From the NCBI GenBank assembly GCA_903970275.1, contig CAJCIA010000179.1, forward strand, positions 1-35,759: a DNA stretch of 35,759 nt. The letters are read 5' to 3'. The translations under genes were made by a program, and so were the position numbers. A model generated the notes under the pieces. It searched no databases, was not told where the DNA came from, and saw nothing but the letters and a program-made list of their open reading frames with translations. Positions 16,650-25,225 of the stretch are shown one piece after another (position 1 is the stretch's first letter; each line of letters starts with the position of its first letter). This stretch comes from Betaproteobacteria bacterium. GTDB taxonomy: Bacteria; Verrucomicrobiota; Verrucomicrobiia; Methylacidiphilales; UBA1321.

Positions 16650-17695
16650 GGCACCTCGTTCCGCTCCTCTGCCGGCGCCGGGCGGGAAGACCACTTGGTC
16701 AGCAGCCAGCCCACGCCCAGCAGGCAGCCGAAATTGATGAGGTACACGACATAGCCGGCGCCCTCGTGGAACCAGGAGGGATGATCATTTTCGCCCAGCG
16801 CAAACTTCTCCCCGAAATGGATCGTCGCCAAGGTAAGCATGATGATGCGCACCAAGTTGCCCAGGATGACCAGCGGAACGGAGAGTGCCAGGATGATGAG
16901 CTTCTGCCAGGTGTGCCGGTAGAGAACGAACGCAGCCAGGGCGGCGATCATCACGAGCGCGAAGAGGGAGCGGATGCCGCTGCACGGATCGGCAATATCG
17001 ATCGCAAACGGCGGCGTCTGGTTCGGCGGCGAGATGATGGCCGTGCCGTTGAGCGCGTTGGGGACGCCGATGAGCGTGAGCGTGTGGTGGCTCAGCGTGG
17101 ACATGAGCAGGCGCAGCTGGAAGGCCACGTCCTCAAAGAAGCCGTAAGGCCACATGAAGAGCAGAAAGGCGACCGGAAAGAACAGGACGCGCATGATCGG
17201 CCAGCCCAGGAACAGCACGATCAGACCGCAGTAAACCACTTCCATCGAGACCACGCCAACGTAGTAGTTCTCCGCCAGAAAGCCGAGCAGGTAGAGAACC
17301 AGCCCGGTGCCGAGAATCGCGTAGCCCTGCGTGCTGCCGCGCACGGGCATCTCGCGCAGGCGCGGCCAGAGCCAATAGACCATCCAGCCAACGATGAAGG
17401 GGACGAAAAGGCACTGCGTCCATTCCGTGGCCACGACTTCCCCCGCCAGCGAACCGCCCGGCGAGCTGCCGTGCAGCAGCGCGCCAAATTGATCGCGCAA
17501 GTCGTCCCAGAACGTGCTGATGAAGAGGCCGACCAGCGTGCAGCGATTGTTGCCAAAGGTGGCGCGATAAGAGGTGTCGCAGTAAAGCACCGCGTCGAGC
17601 AGGGACCAGCAGGTGAGTGCGGCCGCGGCCACGCCCAGGATGTTCTGCCGCGTCCACCGCCAGTTTTTCAGGGGCGCAGCTGCTGCAAAGTCCAT
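16646..17695 (-). CDS. Exosortase/archaeosortase-family transpeptidase
   Basis: Exosortases are polytopic membrane cysteine proteases/transpeptidases that process C-terminal PEP-CTERM-like tags. The 349-residue protein has about eight membrane helices and the three catalytic residues: Cys238 in IADPCSGIRSLFAL, Arg283 in ILGNLVRIIMLTL and His310 in SWFHEGAGYVVY. Length is somewhat above the minimal family size because of an N-terminal extension of about 90 residues (one helix and a loop with CDTSYRATFGNNRC). Its stop overlaps the EpsI-like start. The exosortase subtype cannot be assigned by eye. No protein in the window shows a recognisable tag (short motif, hydrophobic helix, basic end), so its substrates lie elsewhere. 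Confidence 0.92.
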   Translation of the reverse strand: MDFAAAAPLKNWRWTRQNILGVAAAALTCWSLLDAVLYCDTSYRATFGNNRCTLVGLFISTFWDDLRDQFGALLHGSSPGGSLAGEVVATEWTQCLFVPFIVGWMVYWLWPRLREMPVRGSTQGYAILGTGLVLYLLGFLAENYYVGVVSMEVVYCGLIVLFLGWPIMRVLFFPVAFLLFMWPYGFFEDVAFQLRLLMSTLSHHTLTLIGVPNALNGTAIISPPNQTPPFAIDIADPCSGIRSLFALVMIAALAAFVLYRHTWQKLIILALSVPLVILGNLVRIIMLTLATIHFGEKFALGENDHPSWFHEGAGYVVYLINFGCLLGVGWLLTKWSSRPAPAEERNEVP

Positions 17696-17863
17696 CGCTT
17701 AACTATAGGGATGTTTCCAGAATAGACCAGTCGAGCCAGCCGCCGAGGCGTGACGATCCTGAGGCAACGGGAGGTTCAGCCCGCCAGCCACTTCGATCAG
17801 CACGGCGCGGCTGACCGCAGAAATTCATCGCGAAGTTATAGGAACGGCATTTAGGCTGCACGC

Positions 17864-18586
17864 GTGCCGGAAGATCGATTTTATCCCCGCGCCGCTCCGG
17901 CCCCCGGCCTCTTGGGCGCGATCGTCATTCCGACGGTGCTGGCGGCGGGTTTGCTGCTGATCGATTTCTTCTGGCTGCCCGGCATCTTCTCCCTGCCGTT
18001 GCTGCTGCTGATGCTGTTGATCTTCCTGGCCATGCGGCTGCCGGCGCGGGCGGTGGCGCTGTGGACCCTGCTGTTCGGCGCGCTCATCTTCGTGATCCTG
18101 CTCTTGCCGATCGAGGCTCGCGTGACCGATCCGGTTTTCCGGCCCTACGTGCGGACGGCGATCTTTCTGACCGGCGGCTGCGCCGCGATTCTCCTGGCGC
18201 GTTACCGGCAGCGGCTCGAGCTCGGTCACGAGGCGCTTTTTCGCGTCATCTCCGCGCTGCCGCTGCCGGTCATCGTCTCGGATATTTCCGGCATCATTCT
18301 TTTGCTCAACGAGCAGGCGCAGCACGTCCTGAAGAATCACCTTCCCGACAAGCAGGAAGCGTCCTTCTTCTCCACCTTCGTCAGCCCGACGGATCAGGGC
18401 AGGACGATCGCGCGGTACATCAGCTACTTCGATCCGGCCCATGTCGGCACCGTTTCCACCGTCCTGCACACGCGCGGCCAGCCGGCGCTTTCCCTGCACG
18501 CCTCGATCACGGTGGTGAGCATCGACAAGCATCGGTACGCCATTACCGTGGTCGAACGCATCGAGCACGTGGCGGCGATTGGTTAG
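17864..18586 (+). CDS. Membrane PAS-domain protein, divergent from exosortase
   Basis: This 240-residue protein has about four membrane helices over residues 15-112 and then a PAS-like domain (about 122-235, ALFRVISALPLPVIVSDISG, then LLLNEQAQHVLKNHL). There is no kinase, cyclase or output domain after the PAS domain, so it is a sensor-only protein or part of a larger complex. The start is GTG 17864-17866; no ATG lies in frame near it and no ribosome site is clear. It reads away from the exosortase gene across a 168-base gap, which may hold both promoters. Known PEP-CTERM systems include a PAS-containing kinase (PrsK), so a distant regulatory link is possible but unproven. Confidence 0.7.
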   Translation: MPEDRFYPRAAPAPGLLGAIVIPTVLAAGLLLIDFFWLPGIFSLPLLLLMLLIFLAMRLPARAVALWTLLFGALIFVILLLPIEARVTDPVFRPYVRTAIFLTGGCAAILLARYRQRLELGHEALFRVISALPLPVIVSDISGIILLLNEQAQHVLKNHLPDKQEASFFSTFVSPTDQGRTIARYISYFDPAHVGTVSTVLHTRGQPALSLHASITVVSIDKHRYAITVVERIEHVAAIG

Positions 18587-19755
18587 CGCCGCGCCGGGCC
18601 GCCTCTTCGGTCGAGCACCTCGCGGTAAACCTCGAGATGCTTTTGCGCGACCACGGTCGGATGGTAACGCTGGACCAGGACGTTCGGCGCTGCGGCAGGT
18701 TTTGGCCGGTTGAAGTCGGCCCGTCGCAGCCAAAGCCGCAGGCCATTTCTCAGCCCGGACCAGTCGTTCAACGGGTAGATTTCCACGTCTGGCACGCCTG
18801 CCGCTATGTCGTGAATGCAGCCGACATCCGAGGCGAAGAGCGGCAGGTTGCGCGTCAACGCCTCAGCGAAGACCAAGCCAAAGGATTCCTCGCTTGAGAA
18901 GTGGACCATGGCGGACGCGTGATCGAAGAGGCGGCAAAATTCTTCGTCGCTGAGCCGGGAGATGTGGCGGAAGTGGTCGAACTCGGCTGCTGCCGCCGCG
19001 AGTTCTTTCTTGAACTCCGCGGCGTAGGGCCCGGCGTCCGCGCCGACGAAAAGCGTCTCGAACTCGAGACCCTCGGCGCGCAGGTCCCGCAGTACGGCGA
19101 GGATTTCGCGCTGCCGTTTGCGCTCGCTAAGGACGCCGACGTTGACCAGCAGCGGCGACGATCGTTTTTCGAAGGACCGCGGAAAATCGAAGAACATCCG
19201 CTGCAGCGCATTGGGAATCGGCCAGAGCGGCACGCCATAGCGGCGAACCAGATTCTCGACGTAGTTCGAAATGCAGATGATGCCGTCCGTGCGCGGCAGC
19301 GTGATGTTTTCCACACGGGCGGCGAACCAGTGAAAGCTGCCGAATCGCGCGCGGTAAATCTGCGCGATCTCCGTCATCTTTCCGTGAATGGTCAGGACGT
19401 TGGGATAGCCGGAAAACACCGCGCTGATGGCGCAATCGCGCTCCGTGCCCTGACCGTGGACGATGTCGGGTCCAATCTCCCGCAGCCGACGGCGCACCGC
19501 GCGAATGCAGCCCTGATAACCGGTGCGCAGCCACCCGATCTTGGGCACGTGCAGGCTGTGAAAAAAGGTGTTGGCGCTCAGTTTCTCCGGCGCGGCCATC
19601 GGCTGCTGCGTGCAGGAGACCACGTGCACCTCGAGGTTCGGCAGTTCGGCCAGGCCCTCGAGCAGCGCCTGCGGCGCCGTCCCAAACCAGGGCAGGGGCC
19701 GGTCGTACTGCCGGAACATGTCGCGATTATCGGTCGTGAGCAGGGCGAGCTTCAT
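18583..19755 (-). CDS. GT4 glycosyltransferase
   Basis: This 390-residue retaining GT-B enzyme begins MKLALLTTDNRDMFRQYDRP. The N-terminal domain has LPWFGTAPQALLEGLAELP and DIVHGQGTERDCAISAVFSG. The C-terminal domain has the donor-binding segments LVNVGVLSERKRQREILAVL and the acidic motif FSSEESFGLVFAEALTRNLP, the E-x7-E of family 4, followed by LFASDVGCI. I place the start at ATG 19753-19755; an upstream start at 19830 would add 25 residues of no family character. Its stop codon overlaps the stop of the convergent PAS gene by 3 bases. Activity on a lipid-linked or core glycan is inferred from context. Confidence 0.87.
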   Translation of the reverse strand: MKLALLTTDNRDMFRQYDRPLPWFGTAPQALLEGLAELPNLEVHVVSCTQQPMAAPEKLSANTFFHSLHVPKIGWLRTGYQGCIRAVRRRLREIGPDIVHGQGTERDCAISAVFSGYPNVLTIHGKMTEIAQIYRARFGSFHWFAARVENITLPRTDGIICISNYVENLVRRYGVPLWPIPNALQRMFFDFPRSFEKRSSPLLVNVGVLSERKRQREILAVLRDLRAEGLEFETLFVGADAGPYAAEFKKELAAAAAEFDHFRHISRLSDEEFCRLFDHASAMVHFSSEESFGLVFAEALTRNLPLFASDVGCIHDIAAGVPDVEIYPLNDWSGLRNGLRLWLRRADFNRPKPAAAPNVLVQRYHPTVVAQKHLEVYREVLDRRGGPARR

Positions 19756-19924
19756 GGTCCAGACTGGTGCGCCGACCCGCGGCGGCGGGGCACGACGTAC
19801 GGTCTTAGCGGGGCCGATGGCGCTCCGCAATCAAACGCGGCGTAACGGAGAACCCGCCGCTTTAGATTTACCGCGCTGTTTTTTTCGGGGAGAAAGGCTT
19901 CCGCCACCGCGCTCGCGCTACCTC

Positions 19925-20920
19925 GTGAAAGTCCTTTTCGATCATCATCTGCCTTTTGCGCTGGCCCACGGCGGGCTGCAGGGGCAGATCGAACAGACCA
20001 TGGCCGCGCTGGTGCGCCGCGGCGTGGAGGCCGAGCCTATTCGCTGGTGGGACGCGACGCAGCGCGGCGACATCATCCACTTTTTCGGCCGGCCCGACCG
20101 CACCTACATCGACCTCGCGCACGCCAAGGGGATGAAGGTTGTGGTGGCCGAGCTGCACAGCGCCCTGGGTTCGCGATCCGGCGCCGCGCGCTTCGCGCAA
20201 AAGAGCATGATGCGGCTGACGCAGGCTCTCGTGCCGTCGGCCTTCACGGCAAAACTGGCCTGGGACGCGTACGAAAAGGCGGACGCCTTCATCGCCAACA
20301 CGACCTGGGAAGCGCACATCATCGAGACCATGTTCGACGCGGATCCGGCGAAAATCCATGTGGTGACCAACGGCATCGAGAACGTCTTCTTTTGCCCTCA
20401 CGTGGGAGGAACGCATCTGGTGTGCACGGCCGCCATCCACCCGCGCAAACGCGTCGTGGAACTGGCCGAGGCGGCGGCGAGCGCGAAGGTTCCGCTCTGG
20501 ATCGTCGGCCGGCCCTACGCCGAGTCCGACACCTACTATCGCCGATTTCTCGAGGTGCAAAAAGCGAATGCCCGCTGGATTCGCTACGAGGGCGCCATTG
20601 GCGATCGGGCGCAGCTCGCCCGCATCTACAGCGAGGCGCGCGGATTCGTGCTGCTGAGCACACAGGAAACCTTGAGCTTTTCCGCGCTCGAAGCCGCGGC
20701 GGCCGGTTGTCCGCTTCTGCTCAGCGACCTTCCATGGGCCCGCAGCGCCTTTGGTGAGCATGCGAGCTATCTTCCGCTTGCGTTATCGACACCGGAAGCT
20801 GCCCGCCGAATACGGACATTTTACGAGCAGGCTCCCACAGCACCGCCGGGTTTTAAGCCGCTAACTTGGGATGAGGTGGCTGTCCTGTTCGTTTCCGTGT
20901 ACGAAAAGATGGCTTTGTGA
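19925..20920 (+). CDS. GT4-like glycosyltransferase
   Basis: This 331-residue GT-B protein begins at GTG 19925 (read as Met), directly before KVLFDHHLPFALAHGGLQGQ, a typical GT4 start in which the His/Gly segment binds the acceptor. The frame is open further upstream, but that sequence lacks family character and lies opposite the neighbouring gene's promoter. The C-terminal half has VTNGIENVFF, CTAAIHPRKRVVELAEAA, PLWIVGRPY and LLSTQETLSFSALEAAAAGCPLLLSD, the family-4 acidic motif with ETLSFSALE. The donor is unknown. It reads divergently from the GT4 gene on the other strand and converges on a GT9 gene. Confidence 0.85.
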   Translation: MKVLFDHHLPFALAHGGLQGQIEQTMAALVRRGVEAEPIRWWDATQRGDIIHFFGRPDRTYIDLAHAKGMKVVVAELHSALGSRSGAARFAQKSMMRLTQALVPSAFTAKLAWDAYEKADAFIANTTWEAHIIETMFDADPAKIHVVTNGIENVFFCPHVGGTHLVCTAAIHPRKRVVELAEAAASAKVPLWIVGRPYAESDTYYRRFLEVQKANARWIRYEGAIGDRAQLARIYSEARGFVLLSTQETLSFSALEAAAAGCPLLLSDLPWARSAFGEHASYLPLALSTPEAARRIRTFYEQAPTAPPGFKPLTWDEVAVLFVSVYEKMAL

Positions 20921-20962
20921 AAGCGGGCGGTTGACTTAGCAGCAGCGCGCTCTTCCACTTGT

Positions 20963-22036
20963 TCATTCCTGATTATCAGCCGGCGGAACAGCTACTTTAT
21001 CCAGAAAGCTGCCTGTGCGGAGGAAACGGTCTGCGGTGGCGAAGACGGCGTCGAGGGACAAGTCGGCCATGCAGCGGATGTTAAAGGGACACCCGGTTTG
21101 CCAATGGAGGCGGGGCCGTCGATGGTGACAGAAGGAACAATCGATCAGATGAACGATGGCTTGCGAACGCTCGAGGTTCCAGAGCCGCAAGGCCGGATCG
21201 GTTGGCCCGAACAGCGCGAGACAGGGCGTGTTCACTGCAGCCGCGACGTGGACCGGTCCACTATCGACGGCGATCAGCAAATCCACGCTCGATATCGTGT
21301 CGATCAGCTGGCCGACGTCATTGTCACATTTGATTCCCGGCACCCCATCGATTCGTTGAGCGAGGGAGTTCGGTAGGGTGATATTGCGGTCCGAGGCGAT
21401 CTGCAGCACCACGGTGTTGGGAAGGGATCGAAGCCGGACCGCCAGATCGCGCCAGAATTCCAGCGGCCATTCCCTCACCTTCCAAGTTGGACCCGTATGC
21501 AACAGCACGAGCCGGGTGTCGGATGCGACGCCCAACTTTTCGCGCAGCACTCCGGCCGAAGATTTATCTGCCGACAGCGCGATGTGGCGGGAGTCAACTT
21601 CCTCGCCGATGCTCAGGGCAAAGTCATCCATGAAATGGCCCGGCACACGGTTGGAGACTCGCTTTTCGTCCCCGTAATACAGCCGCAGGTATTTTGCGAT
21701 GAAAGGCCACGCGAACCAGGGCAAGTCCACATAGCGCTTGACCGAAAGTACGGGTAGAGACAAACCGCTGCGCACGACGATCTGGTCGAAGGGGCCGGTG
21801 GTAACGTAAAGAAATTCTCCTCTCGGATGCCGGCGCATATATGTTCGTACGGCGGGCAGGCTGCCGATCACATCTCCAAGCGCGCCAAACCGGACAAAAA
21901 TGACCAAGCGCCGCCGCTTCCTTAAGGATAGGCTGGCAAGGCGAAGGACGAAGGACAGCTGATCGAAGGGCCGGCGCAAGCGGTCCATCACGTTGAACCG
22001 TTGAACACGCTCAAGGAAGCGAGCTGCTCGTTTCAT
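20963..22036 (-). CDS. GT9 glycosyltransferase (heptosyltransferase-like)
   Basis: This is the second GT9 enzyme of the window. The 357-residue protein has a basic, amphipathic N-terminal segment of about 45 residues, then LVIFVRFGALGDVIGSLPAV, the family's 'R-GALGDV--SLP' segment at about residues 44-63. LLHTGPTWKVREWPLEFWRD near 184-203 and IAVDSGPVHVAAAVNTPCLALFGPTDP near 258-284 are GT9 signatures. The C-terminal tail contains several Cys and His (IDCSFCHHRRPRLHW), as in the other GT9 of this cluster. It lies 47 bases downstream of the Wzt-like gene on the same strand, so it is probably co-transcribed with the ABC exporter. Function: addition of a core-type sugar, inferred. Confidence 0.87.
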   Translation of the reverse strand: MKRAARFLERVQRFNVMDRLRRPFDQLSFVLRLASLSLRKRRRLVIFVRFGALGDVIGSLPAVRTYMRRHPRGEFLYVTTGPFDQIVVRSGLSLPVLSVKRYVDLPWFAWPFIAKYLRLYYGDEKRVSNRVPGHFMDDFALSIGEEVDSRHIALSADKSSAGVLREKLGVASDTRLVLLHTGPTWKVREWPLEFWRDLAVRLRSLPNTVVLQIASDRNITLPNSLAQRIDGVPGIKCDNDVGQLIDTISSVDLLIAVDSGPVHVAAAVNTPCLALFGPTDPALRLWNLERSQAIVHLIDCSFCHHRRPRLHWQTGCPFNIRCMADLSLDAVFATADRFLRTGSFLDKVAVPPADNQE

Positions 22037-22083
22037 GCTTCAACAAAGTGACCGAGCCGGACGCTGGGGTCGGGCCCTGGCCT

Positions 22084-23361
22084 TCACCCTGGTCGCAAGC
22101 TGTCAATGTTCCAGCGCACTTGTTTATTCTCCATGATCCAGCGCGCTCCAGAGCGGACGCTCGGCGCGCCATCAACCAGAAACGGAGGAGTCCGCGACCC
22201 GGCCCCAACCTCAAGCTGGAGACAGGAGCCCACGTAATCGGTACAAATGCTGTTTCCCGAACGCAAGCCCACGTCCAGGCTGTAGATGCCTGGTTGAAGC
22301 TGAAGTTCGTCGATTTCAATTCGAACCTTGAGCGGCCCTCCCGTGGCTGACATCCGCTCCTGACGCAGATCGCTGTCGTAGGAGAGCAGGCGCGTGCCGT
22401 CGATGGCGGAAAAGCCGATGCCCGCCGCCAGATCCGGCACCGGTCCGGCCAGGTTGGCCTCGAATTCGACGACCAGCGGTTCGCCGTGGAAAACTGGTCG
22501 CAGCTTGTTCACCTCGACTCGAAAGATGCGCGAATTTCCGTGAACGAAGGATGCCCGCGGCCGCTTGTCCAATCCTGCTGCTTCCATCTGCAAATGACTT
22601 CCGAGCATGGAGTATTTCTCCACGATGGAGGCAATCGGCCCCTGTGCGACTCCCACGCCTTTGTTCAGCAGCAAGCCATTTTGGCAGAAGGTCTGGATGG
22701 CCGCCATGTTGTGGCTGACGAAGATCACGGTGCGGCCGGCCTCGGCCACGCTTTGGATCTTGTTGAGTGACTTCTTTTGAAACTGCGCGTCGCCCACGGC
22801 GAGGACTTCATCGATGAGCAGGATTTCCGTTTCCAGGTGCGCGGCGACGCCGAAGGCGAGCCGGACGTACATGCCGCTGGAGTAGCGTTTCACCGGCGTG
22901 TCGAGAAACTGCTCGATCTCCGCAAAGGCGACGATCTCGTCGAACTTGGACACCACCTCCGCGCGCTTCATGCCCAGGATGGCGCCGCTCAGGAAAATGT
23001 TTTCGCGGCCCGTGAGCTCGGGATGGAAACCGGTGCCGACTTCCAGCAGCGAGCCAACGCGGCCGCGCATGGTCACTTCGCCATCGCTCGGCGGCGTGAT
23101 GCGGGAGAGGATCTTGAGCAGCGTGCTCTTGCCCGCGCCGTTGCGGCCCACGATGCCGATGACATCGCCGGGTGCCACGTCGAAGCTGACGTCGCGCAGC
23201 GCCCAAAATTCGTCGTGCGTGGAGCCGCGGCGCCACTTGCCGCGCAGCAGCGCGGCGGCGGAGTCGCTAATCTCGTCGCGCAGCGTGCGATAACCCTTTG
23301 CGGTCTGGTGGGCGAGACGGTAGCGCTTGGAAATTCCCCGCACCGAGATGGCAGGCTTCAT
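22084..23361 (-). CDS. wzt: ABC exporter ATPase with Wzt C-terminal carbohydrate-binding domain
   Basis: Wzt hydrolyses ATP to drive polysaccharide export through Wzm and recognises the finished chain with its C-terminal domain. The 425-residue protein has Walker A GRNGAGKST (72-80), the signature YSSGMYVRL (160-168), Walker B ILLIDE (180-185) and the H-loop His217 (SHN). An N-terminal extension with an ordered insertion (LRDEISDSAAALLRG) is typical of Wzt/TagH. Residues about 265-410 form a separate beta-rich Wzt_C-like domain (RIFRVEVNKLRPVFHGEPLVV, GIYSLDVGLRSGN), normally specific for a chain terminus. The start overlaps the permease stop (ATGA, 23358-23361). The polymer is not identifiable. 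Confidence 0.92.
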   Translation of the reverse strand: MKPAISVRGISKRYRLAHQTAKGYRTLRDEISDSAAALLRGKWRRGSTHDEFWALRDVSFDVAPGDVIGIVGRNGAGKSTLLKILSRITPPSDGEVTMRGRVGSLLEVGTGFHPELTGRENIFLSGAILGMKRAEVVSKFDEIVAFAEIEQFLDTPVKRYSSGMYVRLAFGVAAHLETEILLIDEVLAVGDAQFQKKSLNKIQSVAEAGRTVIFVSHNMAAIQTFCQNGLLLNKGVGVAQGPIASIVEKYSMLGSHLQMEAAGLDKRPRASFVHGNSRIFRVEVNKLRPVFHGEPLVVEFEANLAGPVPDLAAGIGFSAIDGTRLLSYDSDLRQERMSATGGPLKVRIEIDELQLQPGIYSLDVGLRSGNSICTDYVGSCLQLEVGAGSRTPPFLVDGAPSVRSGARWIMENKQVRWNIDSLRPG

Positions 23362-24173
23362 ATCGTGTCGGCGAAGGATTGCTCAACGTGGCGGAACACC
23401 AGGCCGCCTCCGAGCAGAAGAACGAGGCCCGTGACCGCGGCCGTGCCGATTTCCAGCGCATTCGGCGCGGGATGGCCGGTGACCCCGTAACGAAAGAGGT
23501 CGGTCGCGCCGGTCATGGGGTTGAGATAAAACCAGAAGCGGTAACGTGCAGGGACGATGGAGCTCGAGTAGATGATGGGCGTGGCATACAGCGCAACCTG
23601 GAGAAAGAACGGTACGATGTAGCGAAAGTCGCGGTACCGCACCGTCCAGCCCGCCAGTGCGGTGCCGAGCCCCGCGGAGGCCGCAAGGGTGATGAGCCCC
23701 GCCGGGATGACCGCGAGCAAGGCAGGCCCGGGAAAGTAGCCGTAGAAACAGGCGACGATGAGAAGCAGGACAAAGGCGACCAGGAAGTCGACGCCCGAGG
23801 AAGCCACCGCCGCGACGGGGATGACGGCGCGCGGAAAGTAGACCTTGGTGATGAGCTTCTCATCCGCGATGACGCTGGTGCCGGCGCGGCCCAGTGCGCC
23901 CGAGAAAAAGCCCCACAGCGTCATGCCCGCAAAACAGAAAAGGCCGTAGGGAATCCCATCCGACGACAGCTTCGCGTAGTGGCCGAAGATAACGGTGAAG
24001 AGCACGGTGGCCACCACCGGCTGGATGACCACCCAGAGAAACCCGAGCACGGTCTGCTTGTACCGCACGCTAATTTCGCGGTAGGCGAGAATCCAGAGCA
24101 GGTCGCGGTAGGCGATGAACTCGCGAATGGAGGCGACCAGCGTCGGGCGCCGCGCGGTGATGTGCAGTTCCAT
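23358..24173 (-). CDS. wzm: ABC-2 type polysaccharide export permease, Wzm/TagG-like
   Basis: This 271-residue inner-membrane protein forms the channel for lipid-linked polysaccharide export. It has the family's N-terminal amphipathic segment and the conserved YREISVRYKQTVLGFLWVVI at about residues 31-50, followed by IQP, then six membrane helices with LGTALAGWTVRYRDFRYIV in the second half. I start it at ATG 24171-24173 (MELHITARR); the open frame extends far upstream but that region lies antisense to a GT2 gene and has no permease character. The ATPase gene follows with an ATGA overlap. It is divergent from a GT2 gene, with 153 bases between. Confidence 0.92.
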   Translation of the reverse strand: MELHITARRPTLVASIREFIAYRDLLWILAYREISVRYKQTVLGFLWVVIQPVVATVLFTVIFGHYAKLSSDGIPYGLFCFAGMTLWGFFSGALGRAGTSVIADEKLITKVYFPRAVIPVAAVASSGVDFLVAFVLLLIVACFYGYFPGPALLAVIPAGLITLAASAGLGTALAGWTVRYRDFRYIVPFFLQVALYATPIIYSSSIVPARYRFWFYLNPMTGATDLFRYGVTGHPAPNALEIGTAAVTGLVLLLGGGLVFRHVEQSFADTI

Positions 24174-24326
24174 GATTTGAATGGCGGCGGAAGCGGCCCA
24201 TGCTACCGTGGCCGCCGACGAATCGTGCGTGCGCAACCGGCCTGAACCAGGGGACTGCGAATGAAAGACGGCACGGGCGAAAAAGTCGATCCTTTCCCTC
24301 ATTAATCCCGGGCCACGCAAGGTGTC

Positions 24327-25124
24327 ATGACAGCCTCTCGCCGGATCAGCGTGGTCGTCCGCACCTCGAACTCGGAGGCCGCCCTGCGCCGCCTGGTCCG
24401 CCGCTTGAAGATCAGCCCCGGCGACGAGCTGATTGTGGTGGATACCGGCTCGCGCGATGGGACGCTGGCGGTGGCGGAGGCGGCCGGCGCCCGCGTCATT
24501 CGAAACCCGGAAGCCTTTCATTATTCGCGGACGCTCAACCTGGGGTTTGCCGCCGCGCGCAACGACTGGGTGCTGGCGCTGAGCAGTCACTGCGTGCCGA
24601 TTGTCGAGGACCTGCTGGAAACGTATCGCACGGCCCTGGCAGCCTGTGACGAACCGCCCGCGGCGATGTGCGGCGCCAACGCGCTTTCCCGCGGACAGTA
24701 CGCGAGGATGGCGAAGTTGCCGCTGGTCGAAGTTTGTTCCCCGGCGGGACCGCCCTGGGCCGGCAATGCCAACTGCCTCTACGCGCGCGAAGCCTGGCAG
24801 CGCCGGCCTTTCGATGAATCGCTGCCCACGGGCGAGGACATGGCGTGGCTGCAGGCGGCGCTGCGGGATGGCTGGCGGTGCGTGCGCGCGCCGGCGGCGG
24901 CGGTTCTTTACCATCACGTCGGCTCGCCGCTGTATCGCTTTCGCAAGGGCTACGGCGAGGTGCGGATTTCCGCCCCGAACGTCGTGCCGATGACGCTGGG
25001 CCAGCTGGGTCTCGGCCTTGCGCAGGCGACCCGGCGGCTGTTGTGGGAGGAGCGATCGGTGGCGTCCTGGCTGGGTCAGGTGGCCCACCAGTTCGGCGCG
25101 TTTGTCGCAAGCCGGCAGGCGTGA
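24327..25124 (+). CDS. GT2 glycosyltransferase
   Basis: This 265-residue inverting glycosyltransferase reads divergently from the ABC exporter genes. It begins RRISVVVRTSNSEAALRRLV, has ELIVVDTGSRDGTLAVAEAAG (first acidic site) and LNLGFAAARNDWVLALSSHC where the usual D-x-D position is replaced by SSHCVP, a variant seen in some rhamnosyltransferase-like GT2 proteins. WAGNANCLYAREAWQ and FDESLPTGEDMAWLQAAL, with the ED motif that supplies the likely catalytic base, follow. There are no membrane segments. Sugar specificity is unknown. The replaced metal motif makes metal-dependence uncertain. Confidence 0.83.
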   Translation: MTASRRISVVVRTSNSEAALRRLVRRLKISPGDELIVVDTGSRDGTLAVAEAAGARVIRNPEAFHYSRTLNLGFAAARNDWVLALSSHCVPIVEDLLETYRTALAACDEPPAAMCGANALSRGQYARMAKLPLVEVCSPAGPPWAGNANCLYAREAWQRRPFDESLPTGEDMAWLQAALRDGWRCVRAPAAAVLYHHVGSPLYRFRKGYGEVRISAPNVVPMTLGQLGLGLAQATRRLLWEERSVASWLGQVAHQFGAFVASRQA

Positions 25125-25225
25125 ATGGAGGATTCTCGAACGATCGCGTTGGTTGGTAGCGTTGACTTCCGCACAACAGGCACGGAGAGAATGCGTGCCC
25201 TTCAGTCCCCGCGCCCAGAGGCTAT

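Noticed and set aside
24174-25088. Upstream extension of the Wzm-like permease frame
   Set aside because: The added 300 residues are antisense to a GT2 gene, lack hydrophobic helices and precede the normal permease N-terminus.
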